Shown here: one piece after another, positions 25,843 to 35,779 of the stretch | How positions within the stretch are numbered: position 1 is the first letter of the stretch | Layout of the letters: each line of letters begins with the position of its first letter | The notes under the pieces: generated by a model | What the model saw: only the letters and a program-made list of their open reading frames with translations | What the model was told of the DNA's origin: nothing | Databases searched by the model: none | Assembly (NCBI RefSeq): GCF_029238095.1 | Contig: NZ_JAQWGS010000004.1 | Location: 61,302-125,301, forward strand | Length of the DNA stretch: 64,000 bases | Reading direction: 5' to 3' | Source: Lacinutrix sp. | Lineage (GTDB): Bacteria > Bacteroidota > Bacteroidia > Flavobacteriales > Flavobacteriaceae | Program-made: the position numbers and the translations under genes

Positions 25843-27564
25843 TTAAAAATCAAACTTATAAGTTGCACCTCCTAGAAACTGAATGCCTTGCACAGGTGTG
25901 TTTTGCCATTTATTATAACTTCCTGCAACTAGATTATTTCCTTTTAAAAATACTGAAATACGATCGTTTACATGGTAACCTACGTGAGCATTAACATCTA
26001 CATAACCATCAAGATTAACTGTTGTTGTTGCAGGAATGATTGTAGTTAAATCTAAAAAAACATCTTTTCGTTCTCCAATAAAAAATAAGTTTCCTCCTGT
26101 AAACCAATGTTCGTTAATTTGATAATCCATAAAAACGGTTCCTTTTATGTTTGGTAGATTCCATGCCTCAGCTTCATTTTTTGTATTGTAAACAAAATAC
26201 TCGCCTTTAATTCCCATGGTGAAATTTCTATTAATATCTACACTTAGCTCACCTGCAATTCCTAGAGTTGTAACATCGTCGTAAATAATACCAAAAGAAT
26301 TACCATAAGTATAATCTTGTGTAGTTGCTGTAATAGGATTGTTAACAAATAAGGCTTTGCTTTTTTCTGAGGTATAACTTCCGCTAACCGAATAACCAAT
26401 GGTATTAGACAGTTTCCCTTTTAAACCTGCGTAAGCATTATATTGTTGGTCTGTAGGCGTAATAAATAATGTTGGTGAAACAAACGGATTTTCTGTGGCA
26501 AAATCGTAATAAGAATTCTGTATTAATCCACCATTTACACCTCCAAAGGCAATAACAATCTCGTTAACTAAACGATAACTTGCACTAATATTTGGATAAA
26601 TAAAGAAACTGCTTTTACTCGCTTCGGTATCATTTAAATAAGTTAATGTAACACCAAGATTCACGGTTAAATCGTCTTGTTTTAATTGGTATGTTGGTGC
26701 TAAACCTAATTGGAAGTTTCCGTAATTAATTTTGGTTGTATTAAAATAATCGTTTTCAAAACTTCCGCCTAAGTAGTCTATACTTACAACTGTTTCAACA
26801 ATTTCTTCTTTAATAGGAATAGCTGCTGTACCACTTAATTTAAGTCTATTTTCTCCAGACCCTAAATTATCACCAAAACGTCTAAACAAAACATCTGCTC
26901 CTTTAAAAACACCTTCATTAAGGTTTAATTCTCCTAAAATATTAGCATTTGTAAAATTATGACTTACATCTAAAGCATCTGCATCTATTTGTGTGAATAT
27001 TGGCTGCTTTAAACCATACCAATTAAAAGTTTGCATGCCAAAACCTCCAGAGATTGCGCAATCTAAATCTTGAGTTAATTGACTGTAGGTTAGATTGATT
27101 TTAGAATCTAAAAAGTTATCGTCTGTTAACACACCATCTATGCCTCCTCCAGAAGAGTGATGTCCAATATGTGCACTTATATTTTCGCCACTATTTAATT
27201 CGTGATTTAAATACACTTCACCCAAAATAGTTGTGTACGTTCCAACACCTAGAGTCGCATAATTATCGAACAGCTTAACTTTTTTAGCCTTATCTACAAC
27301 TGCTGCTTTTCCTTTTGCTGGAGTAAATGTTGAAGCTACTGGAAATGAAAAAATATTATACTTAACTTCCTTTTTTATGCCAGTTTCTGCATCGTCCAAA
27401 GATGGTATTTCTTTTACTTTAAAGGCATCAGAAATTGATGGTGTATATGGTTTTATTACATTAATCACTTCTGGTTTTAATGTATCTTGGTCACGTTCTT
27501 GAGCAAATAGTACTGTTGAAGTTACTATTGTTATGAGTAATAAGAATTGCTTTTTTTGAAACAT
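25843..27564 (-). CDS. Outer-membrane beta-barrel (TonB-receptor-like) protein
   Basis: The 573-residue protein has a signal peptide (MFQKKQFLLLITIVTSTVLF, cut near AQE) and alternating hydrophobic beta strands to a terminal Phe (GGATYKFDF), the outer-membrane barrel hallmark. After the signal, EVINVIKPYTPSISDAFKVK forms a short N-terminal segment without a full TonB plug domain. It follows the large TPR protein after 79 bases, so the two likely work together in the envelope. Transport substrate unknown. Confidence 0.8.
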   Translation of the reverse strand: MFQKKQFLLLITIVTSTVLFAQERDQDTLKPEVINVIKPYTPSISDAFKVKEIPSLDDAETGIKKEVKYNIFSFPVASTFTPAKGKAAVVDKAKKVKLFDNYATLGVGTYTTILGEVYLNHELNSGENISAHIGHHSSGGGIDGVLTDDNFLDSKINLTYSQLTQDLDCAISGGFGMQTFNWYGLKQPIFTQIDADALDVSHNFTNANILGELNLNEGVFKGADVLFRRFGDNLGSGENRLKLSGTAAIPIKEEIVETVVSIDYLGGSFENDYFNTTKINYGNFQLGLAPTYQLKQDDLTVNLGVTLTYLNDTEASKSSFFIYPNISASYRLVNEIVIAFGGVNGGLIQNSYYDFATENPFVSPTLFITPTDQQYNAYAGLKGKLSNTIGYSVSGSYTSEKSKALFVNNPITATTQDYTYGNSFGIIYDDVTTLGIAGELSVDINRNFTMGIKGEYFVYNTKNEAEAWNLPNIKGTVFMDYQINEHWFTGGNLFFIGERKDVFLDLTTIIPATTTVNLDGYVDVNAHVGYHVNDRISVFLKGNNLVAGSYNKWQNTPVQGIQFLGGATYKFDF

Positions 27565-27589
27565 ATATTCTTTTTGTTTTTATTTTTTC

Positions 27590-27614
27590 TGTCATTCCTC
27601 CTTTTTTAGGAATG
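27590..27614. repeat. short inverted repeat between TPR and barrel genes
   Basis: TCATTCCT and AGGAATGA pair around a T-rich loop in the 79-base gap. It may moderate expression of the downstream barrel gene, or be one of the interspersed palindromes common in these genomes. Confidence 0.4.
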
Positions 27615-27643
27615 ATAACATCGTTTATTTATATTCAGAAAGA

Positions 27644-30600
27644 CTAATCCTCAGTTTCTATAGAAGCATTAGTTTTTGCTTGTTCTGTTTTAATGGTATT
27701 TAATTCGGTTTGTGCTTCTGCAACTATATCTGGAAAATCTTTAAAATTCTTAATCACACTTTCTAAAATATAAGTTGCTTGAAAGGCATCCTTTAAAGCA
27801 TATTGATTTTTAGCCATAACAATTAAACTTTTTGCTGCATATAATTTATAACCAGAATACTCTTTTACTATACGCTGAACGACAGTATTGGAAGCTACAA
27901 AACTACCTTCTTTGTTTTTAAAATAAGCGTTATAATACAACGCTTCTGCTGCTGTTTCTCCTGTTGCAGTTTGTTCTACATTTGCATAAGCAGATTTAGC
28001 CTTGGCCTCGTCGTTAGTTTGCATTGCAGATCGCGCTATAATTACATAAGCATCACTTTTTACTTTATTATCTAAATTTGGATTACCAAGCACTTTTTCG
28101 GCATAAATAACAGCATCTACAAAGTCTTTTAATTGGTATTTGGCTTGCATAATATTAGATTGTGCAAACAAACTATTTTGAGGAAAGTTAGCTTCGGCTT
28201 CTAAACGTTTTAAAGTTGGAATGGCTTCTGCCCAATTTTTCTGTTCTAAGGTAATTTGGGAGAGACGTAATAAAGCCTCTTCTGTATACTCGCTTTGAGA
28301 AGCTTCTACAACTGCCTTATAATGTGGCTTAGCGTTTTCTTTCAAATCTTTTTTGAAATACAACTGTGCCAAATAAAAATGAGATTGATTAGCGTGTAAT
28401 CCGCTTTTAAAATCGTTTAAATAACGATTAAAAAGTTTTATTGCTTGGTTTGTATTACCATCTAAATATTGCTTTTCTGCAGATTGGTAAGTAGCATTAT
28501 CTAAATCTCCATCTGTAACTTCTACATAATCTAAGGTTTGTATCCACGTTGCGTAATCCTCTACACGACCCAAATCTATGTATATTAATCGAGCAGTAGC
28601 AACAGCTTGATTGGCTTCTTGACTTGCTGGATATTCTCCTGCGATTTTTTTAAACTTGGTTAAAGCCTTTTCATTTTCGTTTTTATTATAAAACACTAAA
28701 CCTTGACTTAGTAATGCCTTTGAAATAAAAGGACTTTCACTATACTCTGTAATTAAACTATTGTATAAAGCTAGACCTTTATCTGTATTTCCAGACTTTA
28801 CATAAGCATTACCTAAAGTGTACATGGCATCGTCTCTTAATTTAGAATTTAGATAGTTAGAAATAAAGGTTTCTAACTCAGATATTTTTTGATCTGTATT
28901 TCCCATATAACCAGAGCTCATCGCTTTTTGAAAAAACGCATAATCCATTTCTATTTTATTAACATTAAGCGCTTCGTTGTACATGGCAATTGCATTTTCA
29001 TAATTACTAGTTACAAAATAACTGTCTGCCAAACGCAAGTACGCATCGTTTAACCTAATTTTATTGTCTTTATTATTACTTACAAAACTTTTAAAATATA
29101 GAATAGCTTGTACATAGTCTTTCTTCTTAAAATAGGTGTAGGCTAGATTATAATCTAAATTTTTATACTCTGGTGTTTGGCTTGCATTTGTTTGCTGTTG
29201 AAACTGTTTAAAACCTATTAAAGCATCATCATAATTTGTTAGGTTATAATCTGTTTCTGCTTTCCAAAATGTTGCTCTAGCAGTGTACTTTATATCTTGA
29301 GATTCGCCTAACGAAGCATCGAATAGTTTTTCTGCTTCTACATAATTACTCTCGTTAAAAAGCTCTATACCTCTGTAGTAGGTTACTTTCTGATAAGCGA
29401 CTTTGTTTTCGAAACTTTTTTTCCCTTTTAATAATACTAAAGCTTCTTTGTAGTTTTTTGATGTGATATAAGAATCGATAAGTAACGTTTCTAATTCTTC
29501 TTTGTAATTAGTATCTGGATACTTGTCTAGATAACTCGCTAAAACTTGTGGTACAGATTGGTAAGGATTACCAATCTCGTAACTAATTTTTGCATAGTTA
29601 AGCCAAGCATCTTCTTGAATTTTTAAATCAAAATCCATTTGCGAAGCATTTCTAAACGCATTTAAAGCCTCTTGTTTCTTATTTAAATTAATATAACTTT
29701 CTCCCAAATGGTAGTATGCATTTTGCGCAACACTATTGTTTCCATCAATAATTTTATTAAACTCTGAAGTGGCCTTTTCAAAATCTTTTTGCTTGTAATA
29801 CGCGTAACCTAATTGGTAATAATCTGTGTTATTCCATTTTCCTTTTTTACCTTCATAATTATTCAAATACGAAATGGCATCTGCATATTTTTCTAGGTTA
29901 AAATAACTTTCACCTACAATCTTATTTAATTCTGAAACTTCGCTTTTATCGTTGCTTTTTTCTAATTGTTCTTTAGCAAGTGTAATAGCTTTATCAAATT
30001 TTCCTAGTTTAAAATTTAAATCTGCCTGATAGTAACTTAACTTTTCTTTGTATTTCTCATTATCTCCAACTTGTTCAAAGTAAGCATTCGCTTTAGTGTA
30101 ATCATCACCTTCGTAGGCCATAAAACCAATATAGTACTTTGCTTGAGAGCCATATTCTTGAGAATTTTCAACACGAGATAAGTGCTTTTTCGCTTCATTG
30201 TAATTTTTAGAAACAAAGGCAGTATAGCCTCTATTAAAATTAAATTTCTCTTGCTCTTTTTTTGAAAGCGAATTTTCGTTTACTTTATCATACCATTTAT
30301 CTGCGTATGCAAACTTTCTGTTTTCAAAGTAGTAATCTGCCACATCTACAAATGCAGAATTCTTTTTTGTACTTGTAGGATAATCTTCTACAAACGCTTC
30401 TATTAAAGTATCTGCATTTTTTTGGTTTAAACGTACTGCACAATTTGCAATATAATAGGTGCAATCAGACTCTAAAGCAACAGAATTTGCTGTTTCTCTA
30501 ACAGTCTTAAAAGCTGCTTGAGCTGCTAAATATTGTTGGTTATTGTAAAGAGATAATGCTTTTTGGTAAGCTACAAAATCGTTAGTATACGTTGCAGATT

Positions 30601-30664
30601 GTTGCCCATAAGTAACAAATGCTAAACTGAAAACGACGAAGAATAAAAGATGCTTTTTAGTCAT
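27644..30664 (-). CDS. Large tetratricopeptide repeat protein, exported
   Basis: The 1006-residue protein has a signal peptide (MTKKHLLFFVVFSLAFVTYG) and then TPR repeats over nearly its whole length, for example FNRGYTAFVSKNYNEAKKHL, YYQLGYAYYKQKDFEKATSE and YYHLGESYINLNKKQEALNA. It should be a periplasmic scaffold. Its close partner is the beta-barrel encoded next, suggesting a secretion, assembly or uptake complex at the outer membrane. A TATATTTG box at 30692-30699 fits its promoter. Confidence 0.85.
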   Translation of the reverse strand: MTKKHLLFFVVFSLAFVTYGQQSATYTNDFVAYQKALSLYNNQQYLAAQAAFKTVRETANSVALESDCTYYIANCAVRLNQKNADTLIEAFVEDYPTSTKKNSAFVDVADYYFENRKFAYADKWYDKVNENSLSKKEQEKFNFNRGYTAFVSKNYNEAKKHLSRVENSQEYGSQAKYYIGFMAYEGDDYTKANAYFEQVGDNEKYKEKLSYYQADLNFKLGKFDKAITLAKEQLEKSNDKSEVSELNKIVGESYFNLEKYADAISYLNNYEGKKGKWNNTDYYQLGYAYYKQKDFEKATSEFNKIIDGNNSVAQNAYYHLGESYINLNKKQEALNAFRNASQMDFDLKIQEDAWLNYAKISYEIGNPYQSVPQVLASYLDKYPDTNYKEELETLLIDSYITSKNYKEALVLLKGKKSFENKVAYQKVTYYRGIELFNESNYVEAEKLFDASLGESQDIKYTARATFWKAETDYNLTNYDDALIGFKQFQQQTNASQTPEYKNLDYNLAYTYFKKKDYVQAILYFKSFVSNNKDNKIRLNDAYLRLADSYFVTSNYENAIAMYNEALNVNKIEMDYAFFQKAMSSGYMGNTDQKISELETFISNYLNSKLRDDAMYTLGNAYVKSGNTDKGLALYNSLITEYSESPFISKALLSQGLVFYNKNENEKALTKFKKIAGEYPASQEANQAVATARLIYIDLGRVEDYATWIQTLDYVEVTDGDLDNATYQSAEKQYLDGNTNQAIKLFNRYLNDFKSGLHANQSHFYLAQLYFKKDLKENAKPHYKAVVEASQSEYTEEALLRLSQITLEQKNWAEAIPTLKRLEAEANFPQNSLFAQSNIMQAKYQLKDFVDAVIYAEKVLGNPNLDNKVKSDAYVIIARSAMQTNDEAKAKSAYANVEQTATGETAAEALYYNAYFKNKEGSFVASNTVVQRIVKEYSGYKLYAAKSLIVMAKNQYALKDAFQATYILESVIKNFKDFPDIVAEAQTELNTIKTEQAKTNASIETED

Positions 30665-30691
30665 TAACTATGTGTTTTAAATTCGAAAAAT

Positions 30692-30699
30692 CAAATATA
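30692..30699 (-). promoter_or_regulatory. -7 box of the TPR/barrel operon
   Basis: TATATTTG matches TAnnTTTG and lies 28 bases upstream of the TPR ATG, in the 163-base divergent gap with the glycosyltransferase at 30828. A -33 element is not clear. Confidence 0.5.
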
Positions 30700-30827
30700 A
30701 ATTAATCCTAATATGTTAACGTTAGAATTTTGTTATAATTATAAACCAACTTATTAAAAATTGAAGCTATACCTTTTGTGCTTATACTTTTAAATGATAC
30801 TTTTACAAAGCAAATTATTATTAATTT

Positions 30828-31562
30828 ATGACAGATTCGTGTATTATTATCCCTTGTTATAATGAAGCGAATAGGCTTAATATTGAAGCCTATAAAACGT
30901 TTCAAAAACAAAACAAGTCATTCGATTTATTGTTTGTAAACGATGGAAGCACTGATAACACTCTATCTGTAATTAATAATTTAAAAGCTGAATTGCCAAA
31001 CACATCCATTTTAAATTTTAAAAAAAACAGTGGTAAAGCCGAAGCTATAAGGCAATCTGTTTTATCTTTAGAGTACAATTATAAGTACATTGGCTACCTT
31101 GATGCAGACTTATCTACTCCGCTTTCTGAAATCTTAAGACTTTTAAATATTGCTAAAACCGAAAATAAGCGTTTTGTTTTAGGCTCAAGAATTAAGGTGT
31201 TAGACGCTTCTATAAAACGTAAAGTATATAGGCACTTTTTTGGTAGATTAGTGGCAACATTTATTGACAGTTTAGTTTTAAAATTAGAAATTTACGACAC
31301 GCAATGTGGTGCAAAAATTATAAACAGAGAATTAGCAGCTTCAATTTTTAAAGAAGAATTTAAAACCAAATGGCTTTTTGATGTAGAATTATTAGCTCGA
31401 ACTAAAAAAGGGTTTGGTATAGCTTATTGCAAAAACAATATTTTAGAAGTACCGCTAAACCAATGGCACGATACAGAAGATACAAGAATTTTATTTATAG
31501 ATTTTTTAAAAACACCTTTTGTTTTGATTAAACTTTATTATTACTACAAACAGAATGATTAA
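30828..31562 (+). CDS. Glycosyltransferase family 2 (dolichol-phosphate-sugar synthase-like)
   Basis: The 244-residue GT-A enzyme has CIIIPCYNEANRLN at the start, FVNDGSTDNTLSVIN near residues 37-51 and the metal-binding GYLDADLSTP near 88-97. The closest known types make polyprenyl-phosphate hexoses. The next gene is a membrane glycosyltransferase that overlaps it by 8 bases, which fits a lipid-linked sugar donor and user pair. Confidence 0.88.
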   Translation: MTDSCIIIPCYNEANRLNIEAYKTFQKQNKSFDLLFVNDGSTDNTLSVINNLKAELPNTSILNFKKNSGKAEAIRQSVLSLEYNYKYIGYLDADLSTPLSEILRLLNIAKTENKRFVLGSRIKVLDASIKRKVYRHFFGRLVATFIDSLVLKLEIYDTQCGAKIINRELAASIFKEEFKTKWLFDVELLARTKKGFGIAYCKNNILEVPLNQWHDTEDTRILFIDFLKTPFVLIKLYYYYKQND

Positions 31563-32898
31563 AATAATTTACAATTTTATTACTCAAAATAGTATTAAGG
31601 CCTTAATTTTTTATGCCATTTTAATACGTTTTTTCATTTTTATATTTTACCAAGATGTAACCATTTATCCAGATAGTGAAAACTATATAGATTTAGCAAC
31701 ATATATATCTCATTTTAGTCTTGAAAATTATCCAGGAAATAGAACGCCAGGTTATCCATTATTAATCGCTTTAGCCAATAATAGTTTAATATTAACTGTA
31801 GTGTATCAAGTTATTTTAGGCTTATTAACAACTGTTTTGTTATTTAATTTTTCTAAACGAAGAACTAAAAGTATTACAACAGCATTTTGGGTTACATTTC
31901 TTACAAGCACATTTATCCATTTTTTGTTTTACGAGTTTGTAATTTTAACAGAAACACTTTCTTTATTTTTAGTTGTATTAAGTTTTTGGATTATTGAAAA
32001 ATACCAACTTTTAAATCATCAAGCTCATAAAAAATATTATTTCTTACTTTCCTTAGTTTTAGCATGGCTTTATCTTACAAAACCTTTATTTATATATTTT
32101 AGTTTAGGTTTTTCTATTTTCTATTTTGTTAAACATTTAAAGACAAATTTTTATAATACTTTTACAAAAAGTATTATAGTTTTACTTATTCCATTTTTAG
32201 CTTATTATTCATGGAATTCGCTTAATAAAAACAATATTGGTTACTTTACAAATACTTACTACTTTGGTATAAATTTAGCACAGACTGCTACTTCTTTTTT
32301 TGAAAAAGCACCAGAAGAAGATGCTCTAATTCGAGACATATTCGTTAGAAAAAGAGATTCTATTACAAAATTTGCACCAACAAGGTATCCAATGAGTGTT
32401 TGGTTTGCATATGATGAACTTATTGAAAAAACTGGTCTTTCGCCCCAAGATCTTTCGGCAGAACTTGGGCGCATTTCAAAAAATTTATTTAAAGAACATC
32501 CAGAATTATATGCTAAACAAGTATTTAATTCTTTTTATCTTTTTTTTGGAAATGATGATAGTATAAAATGGAGTAAAAAATTTAAAAACAAGTATTTTCA
32601 ATATGGATTAACACTTATTTGGAAACACTTTCAACAGTATTTTCTTGTTCTTATTAATATTTTGTTTTTAATATTTTCTTTTAAAGAAATACTATTCTTT
32701 TTTAAATCTAAATGTAAAATTTTCAACACGAACTTATTTATTGTTTGTATTGTCCTTTCTGGTGCTTTAGCACAAGCTCTTGTTGCATTTGGTTCTAATA
32801 GTCGTTTTGCATTTCCGTTTTTACCTTTAATTGTTTATTTTGTTGTTATTAATGTTTTAAATTTGAAGTGTAAATATTTCAGTGTAAAAAAACTATAA
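31555..32898 (+). CDS. Multi-pass membrane glycosyltransferase (GT39/ArnT-like)
   Basis: The 447-residue protein has about ten membrane helices. The first extracytoplasmic loop has YPDSENYIDLATYI and YPGNRTPGYPLLIAL, where GT-C enzymes carry catalytic acidic residues. A long periplasmic part (about 225-330) follows. It would transfer a sugar from a polyprenyl-phosphate donor, likely the product of the overlapping upstream gene. The acceptor is unknown. Confidence 0.75.
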   Translation: MIKIIYNFITQNSIKALIFYAILIRFFIFIFYQDVTIYPDSENYIDLATYISHFSLENYPGNRTPGYPLLIALANNSLILTVVYQVILGLLTTVLLFNFSKRRTKSITTAFWVTFLTSTFIHFLFYEFVILTETLSLFLVVLSFWIIEKYQLLNHQAHKKYYFLLSLVLAWLYLTKPLFIYFSLGFSIFYFVKHLKTNFYNTFTKSIIVLLIPFLAYYSWNSLNKNNIGYFTNTYYFGINLAQTATSFFEKAPEEDALIRDIFVRKRDSITKFAPTRYPMSVWFAYDELIEKTGLSPQDLSAELGRISKNLFKEHPELYAKQVFNSFYLFFGNDDSIKWSKKFKNKYFQYGLTLIWKHFQQYFLVLINILFLIFSFKEILFFFKSKCKIFNTNLFIVCIVLSGALAQALVAFGSNSRFAFPFLPLIVYFVVINVLNLKCKYFSVKKL

Positions 32899-32904
32899 AA
32901 TTAT

Positions 32905-33588
32905 ATGTCTCAAACTGTTTTAGAATTTAAAGAAGCTTCCATTTTTCAAGGCGATAGCTTAGTATTATCTAATGTTAATGTTGAAATAAACAAAGGTGAT
33001 TTTGTATATTTAATAGGGAAAACAGGTTCTGGAAAAAGTAGTTTCATGAAAACTTTATATGCAGATATTCCATTAAAAAAAGGTGAAGGAAGCATAGTAG
33101 ATTTTAATTTAAAAACACTTAAAGAAAAAGACATTCCTTTTTTAAGACGCAAACTTGGTGTTGTTTTTCAAGATTTTAAATTATTAACAGATAGAACAGT
33201 AAATGCTAATTTAGAGTTTGTTTTAAAAGCAACTGGTTGGAAAGACAAAGCAGAAATGGCTACAAGAATGGAAGAAGTTCTAAATAAAGTAGGCATGAAA
33301 ACTACAGGTTTTAAATTCCCTTACGAACTTTCTGGTGGCGAACAACAGCGCGTTGCAATTGCTCGTGCTTTACTTAATAATCCTGAACTTATTCTAGCAG
33401 ATGAACCAACAGGAAACCTTGATCCGCAAACTAGTATCGAGATTATGGAAGTTTTACAAGAAATAAACAAAAATGGTAACACTATTTTAATGGCTACTCA
33501 CGATTATGCTCTGCTTTTAAAATACCCAAGTAAAACTTTAAAGTGTGATGAGAATCAAGTGTTTGAAGTTGTTCAACGTCGTGTTTAA
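32905..33588 (+). CDS. FtsE-like ABC transporter ATPase
   Basis: The 227-residue ATPase has Walker [15 protein letters not shown] near residues 36-49, the Q-loop around VVFQDFKLL, the signature [16 protein letters not shown] and Walker [14 protein letters not shown]. It resembles FtsE, which with FtsX controls peptidoglycan hydrolases at division. FtsX is not adjacent. It starts 6 bases after the membrane glycosyltransferase, so it rides on that transcript. A lipoprotein or macrolide exporter ATPase is an alternative. Confidence 0.83.
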   Translation: MSQTVLEFKEASIFQGDSLVLSNVNVEINKGDFVYLIGKTGSGKSSFMKTLYADIPLKKGEGSIVDFNLKTLKEKDIPFLRRKLGVVFQDFKLLTDRTVNANLEFVLKATGWKDKAEMATRMEEVLNKVGMKTTGFKFPYELSGGEQQRVAIARALLNNPELILADEPTGNLDPQTSIEIMEVLQEINKNGNTILMATHDYALLLKYPSKTLKCDENQVFEVVQRRV

Positions 33589-34403
33589 TTATCTCTTTTA
33601 TAAATATGTGGATTTTTACGCACACCTTTTTTAAATAGTTTTCTAACCAACATTCTTAAATTAGAATCAAAGTCTAAAAAGATATTAGTGAGCGTTTGGT
33701 TTGGTCTACCCCTAAATTTTGTAACATGAAATTTATCGGTTTCTCGCAACGCATTATCACTAAAATAATAATTAGAAATACAACAACGATAACCGTTTAC
33801 TGTAACTTTGTTTACTGCGTGCCATGAGCTAGAATGTGTAGCCATTACAATTAATCTATTAAATTTACTTTGTATTTCTAAAGGATTGTTTTTTGGTCCA
33901 TTTGGCCATAATTCTAAGTGTCCACCATTTTCTTTTTTCCAATTTGGTGTAACATAATACAAAACATTTAAAACACGCCAACGCTCGCGTTCTGCATCGT
34001 GAGAATTATCTAAATGCGGATTTAAAAAATTATCTTTTGCCATTAAAGATAAACCACCAGCATACAAAGAATCGTCTGGATATAAAAGCGGAATATTACA
34101 AATTTCACCTATTAGTTTGACTACTTTTATATTTTGAAAAGCATAAATAACTGCTTCTAAAAGCTGGTGATGTTTATTCATTTGTGCAGAAACATGCTTA
34201 TATTCTTTAATAGATTTAAGCAGTCTCATATCTTCTGGCTTAGGAAAAACCTGAGAGCATTCTATTGCGAGTTGTTCTGGTAAAACATTATCGATATAGA
34301 AATAACCAATTTTGCTTTCGGTAGAAGAAAACTGCTCTATTAAAGACTGTTTGTGGTCTAAAATATGATTATAAATCAGCTCTGAAATAGCGTGCTTATC
34401 CAA
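33585..34403 (-). CDS. 2-oxoglutarate/Fe(II)-dependent oxygenase
   Basis: The 272-residue protein has a prolyl-4-hydroxylase-like jelly roll. The Fe ligands are in NPHLDNSHD (HxD, near residues 127-130) and HSSSWHAVNKV (distal His, near 190). The 2OG-binding Arg is probably in NGYRCCISNYYF. The substrate may be a glycan, lipid or protein; a place inside a glycan locus favours a sugar or lipid. It starts with TTG (34401-34403), and its end overlaps the convergent FtsE-like gene by 4 bases. Confidence 0.82.
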   Translation of the reverse strand: MDKHAISELIYNHILDHKQSLIEQFSSTESKIGYFYIDNVLPEQLAIECSQVFPKPEDMRLLKSIKEYKHVSAQMNKHHQLLEAVIYAFQNIKVVKLIGEICNIPLLYPDDSLYAGGLSLMAKDNFLNPHLDNSHDAERERWRVLNVLYYVTPNWKKENGGHLELWPNGPKNNPLEIQSKFNRLIVMATHSSSWHAVNKVTVNGYRCCISNYYFSDNALRETDKFHVTKFRGRPNQTLTNIFLDFDSNLRMLVRKLFKKGVRKNPHIYKRDN

Positions 34404-34480
34404 AAGGAAATATTAAATTATTTTAATGCAATTTACTATTTTTTATAGAATTAAGCCGTATTTTTAAGCACAATAAAAAC

Positions 34481-35371
34481 ATGCTTTCAGTCTTAATCCC
34501 AACATACAACTATGACATCTCCAAGTTAGTTGCAGCAATACATGCGCAATTAACAAATTGCGCTATTGCTTTCGAAATTATTATTCTTGAAGATGGAAGT
34601 ACACTTAAATTAAATTCAAGTCATAACCTTGATTATACTAAGGTTATTAAAAACACACAAAACATAGGACGCGTTAAAGCAAGACAAGATTTAGCTCTAA
34701 AAGCGAAATACGATTGGCTTTTATTTTTAGATGCAGATGTTTTTCCAAAATCTAAACAATTTATTTACAATTATATTAAGGCAATGAGTCATGATTACGA
34801 AGCTTTTTTTGGAGGTTTTGCTTACCATGATGACAAACCAGAACAAAGCTTTATTTTACGTTGGAAGTATGGACAAACTAAGGAACAAATTCCAGCCTCA
34901 ACAAGAAATAAATCGCCATATAAAGTTATTATCTCAGCAAATTATTTAATAAAAAAAGAAGTTTTTAGTGCTGTCAATACAAAAATTGAAGACACTAAAG
35001 GTTACGGTTTTGATAATTATTTTGGTGCTTTACTTCAAGATAATAATGCTAAAGTTTGGCATATAGATAATGAAGTTTATCATCTTGGAATAGAAAAAAG
35101 CGAAAGCTATTTACAAAAAAAAGAACAAGCTGCGTTAACCTTAATTCATTTTTATAAAACCGAAGGTTTTAATAACCATAGTAACGATTTACTTAGGTTA
35201 TTTAGAAAGTTAAATAACTTTAAATTGGCTTGGCTTTTTAGTTTGTTTTACAAATTTTTTAATAGTAATATGAAGAAAAACTTGCTAAGCAATTCGCCTT
35301 CAGTTAAAATATTACAGTTGTATAGAATTAGTTTTATGTGTTATGCATATAAAAATAAAATGATTACTTAG
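34481..35371 (+). CDS. Glycosyltransferase family 2
   Basis: The 296-residue GT-A protein has VLIPTYNYDISKLV at the N-terminus, IILEDGSTLKLNS near residue 38 and the metal-binding WLLFLDADVFPKS near 84-96. The later segment EDTKGYGFDNYFGALL is the acceptor-side region. It likely adds one sugar to the locus glycan. It overlaps the convergent FdtA gene by 8 bases. Confidence 0.87.
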   Translation: MLSVLIPTYNYDISKLVAAIHAQLTNCAIAFEIIILEDGSTLKLNSSHNLDYTKVIKNTQNIGRVKARQDLALKAKYDWLLFLDADVFPKSKQFIYNYIKAMSHDYEAFFGGFAYHDDKPEQSFILRWKYGQTKEQIPASTRNKSPYKVIISANYLIKKEVFSAVNTKIEDTKGYGFDNYFGALLQDNNAKVWHIDNEVYHLGIEKSESYLQKKEQAALTLIHFYKTEGFNNHSNDLLRLFRKLNNFKLAWLFSLFYKFFNSNMKKNLLSNSPSVKILQLYRISFMCYAYKNKMIT

Positions 35372-35777
35372 ATTCTAAAAAACTAGCATATTCTCGAATA
35401 TAATCTTCTTCATTATATTTTTCTGAAGCTAAAACCAAACACACAGCACCAGACGAAAAATTATCGAGTTCTCGCCAGATTCCATCTACAATTAACAAAC
35501 CTTTATCTGGTTTATTAAGCGTTACGGTTTTAGTGTTTTTTCCATCTTTAACAATAACATCAAAACTACCACTAATTGCAACTAAAAACTCGTGACATGC
35601 AATATGAGAATGTCCACCTCTACTAGCATCGCTTGGCACATCAAACAAATAATATACACGTTCTACTTTATAAGGTAAAACCTTGTTTTCTATCACACAT
35701 AAATTTCCTCTTCTTTGGCTATCTATAATTTTTGGAATATCTAATATGCTTACGTTTTTTATTGTAGTTGTTTTCAT
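35364..35777 (-). CDS. FdtA/QdtA-type sugar 3,4-ketoisomerase (cupin)
   Basis: The 137-residue cupin belongs to the FdtA/QdtA family, which converts dTDP-4-oxo-6-deoxyglucose to a 3-oxo sugar. The active-site His cluster is in SRGGHSHIACHEFLVAISGS near residues 58-77. With the aminotransferase at 39075-40178 it would make a dTDP-3-amino-3,6-dideoxyhexose. FdtA (galacto product) and QdtA (gluco product) cannot be told apart by eye. It follows a glycosyltransferase gene after 2 bases. Confidence 0.85.
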   Translation of the reverse strand: MKTTTIKNVSILDIPKIIDSQRRGNLCVIENKVLPYKVERVYYLFDVPSDASRGGHSHIACHEFLVAISGSFDVIVKDGKNTKTVTLNKPDKGLLIVDGIWRELDNFSSGAVCLVLASEKYNEEDYIREYASFLESK

Positions 35778-35779
35778 TT

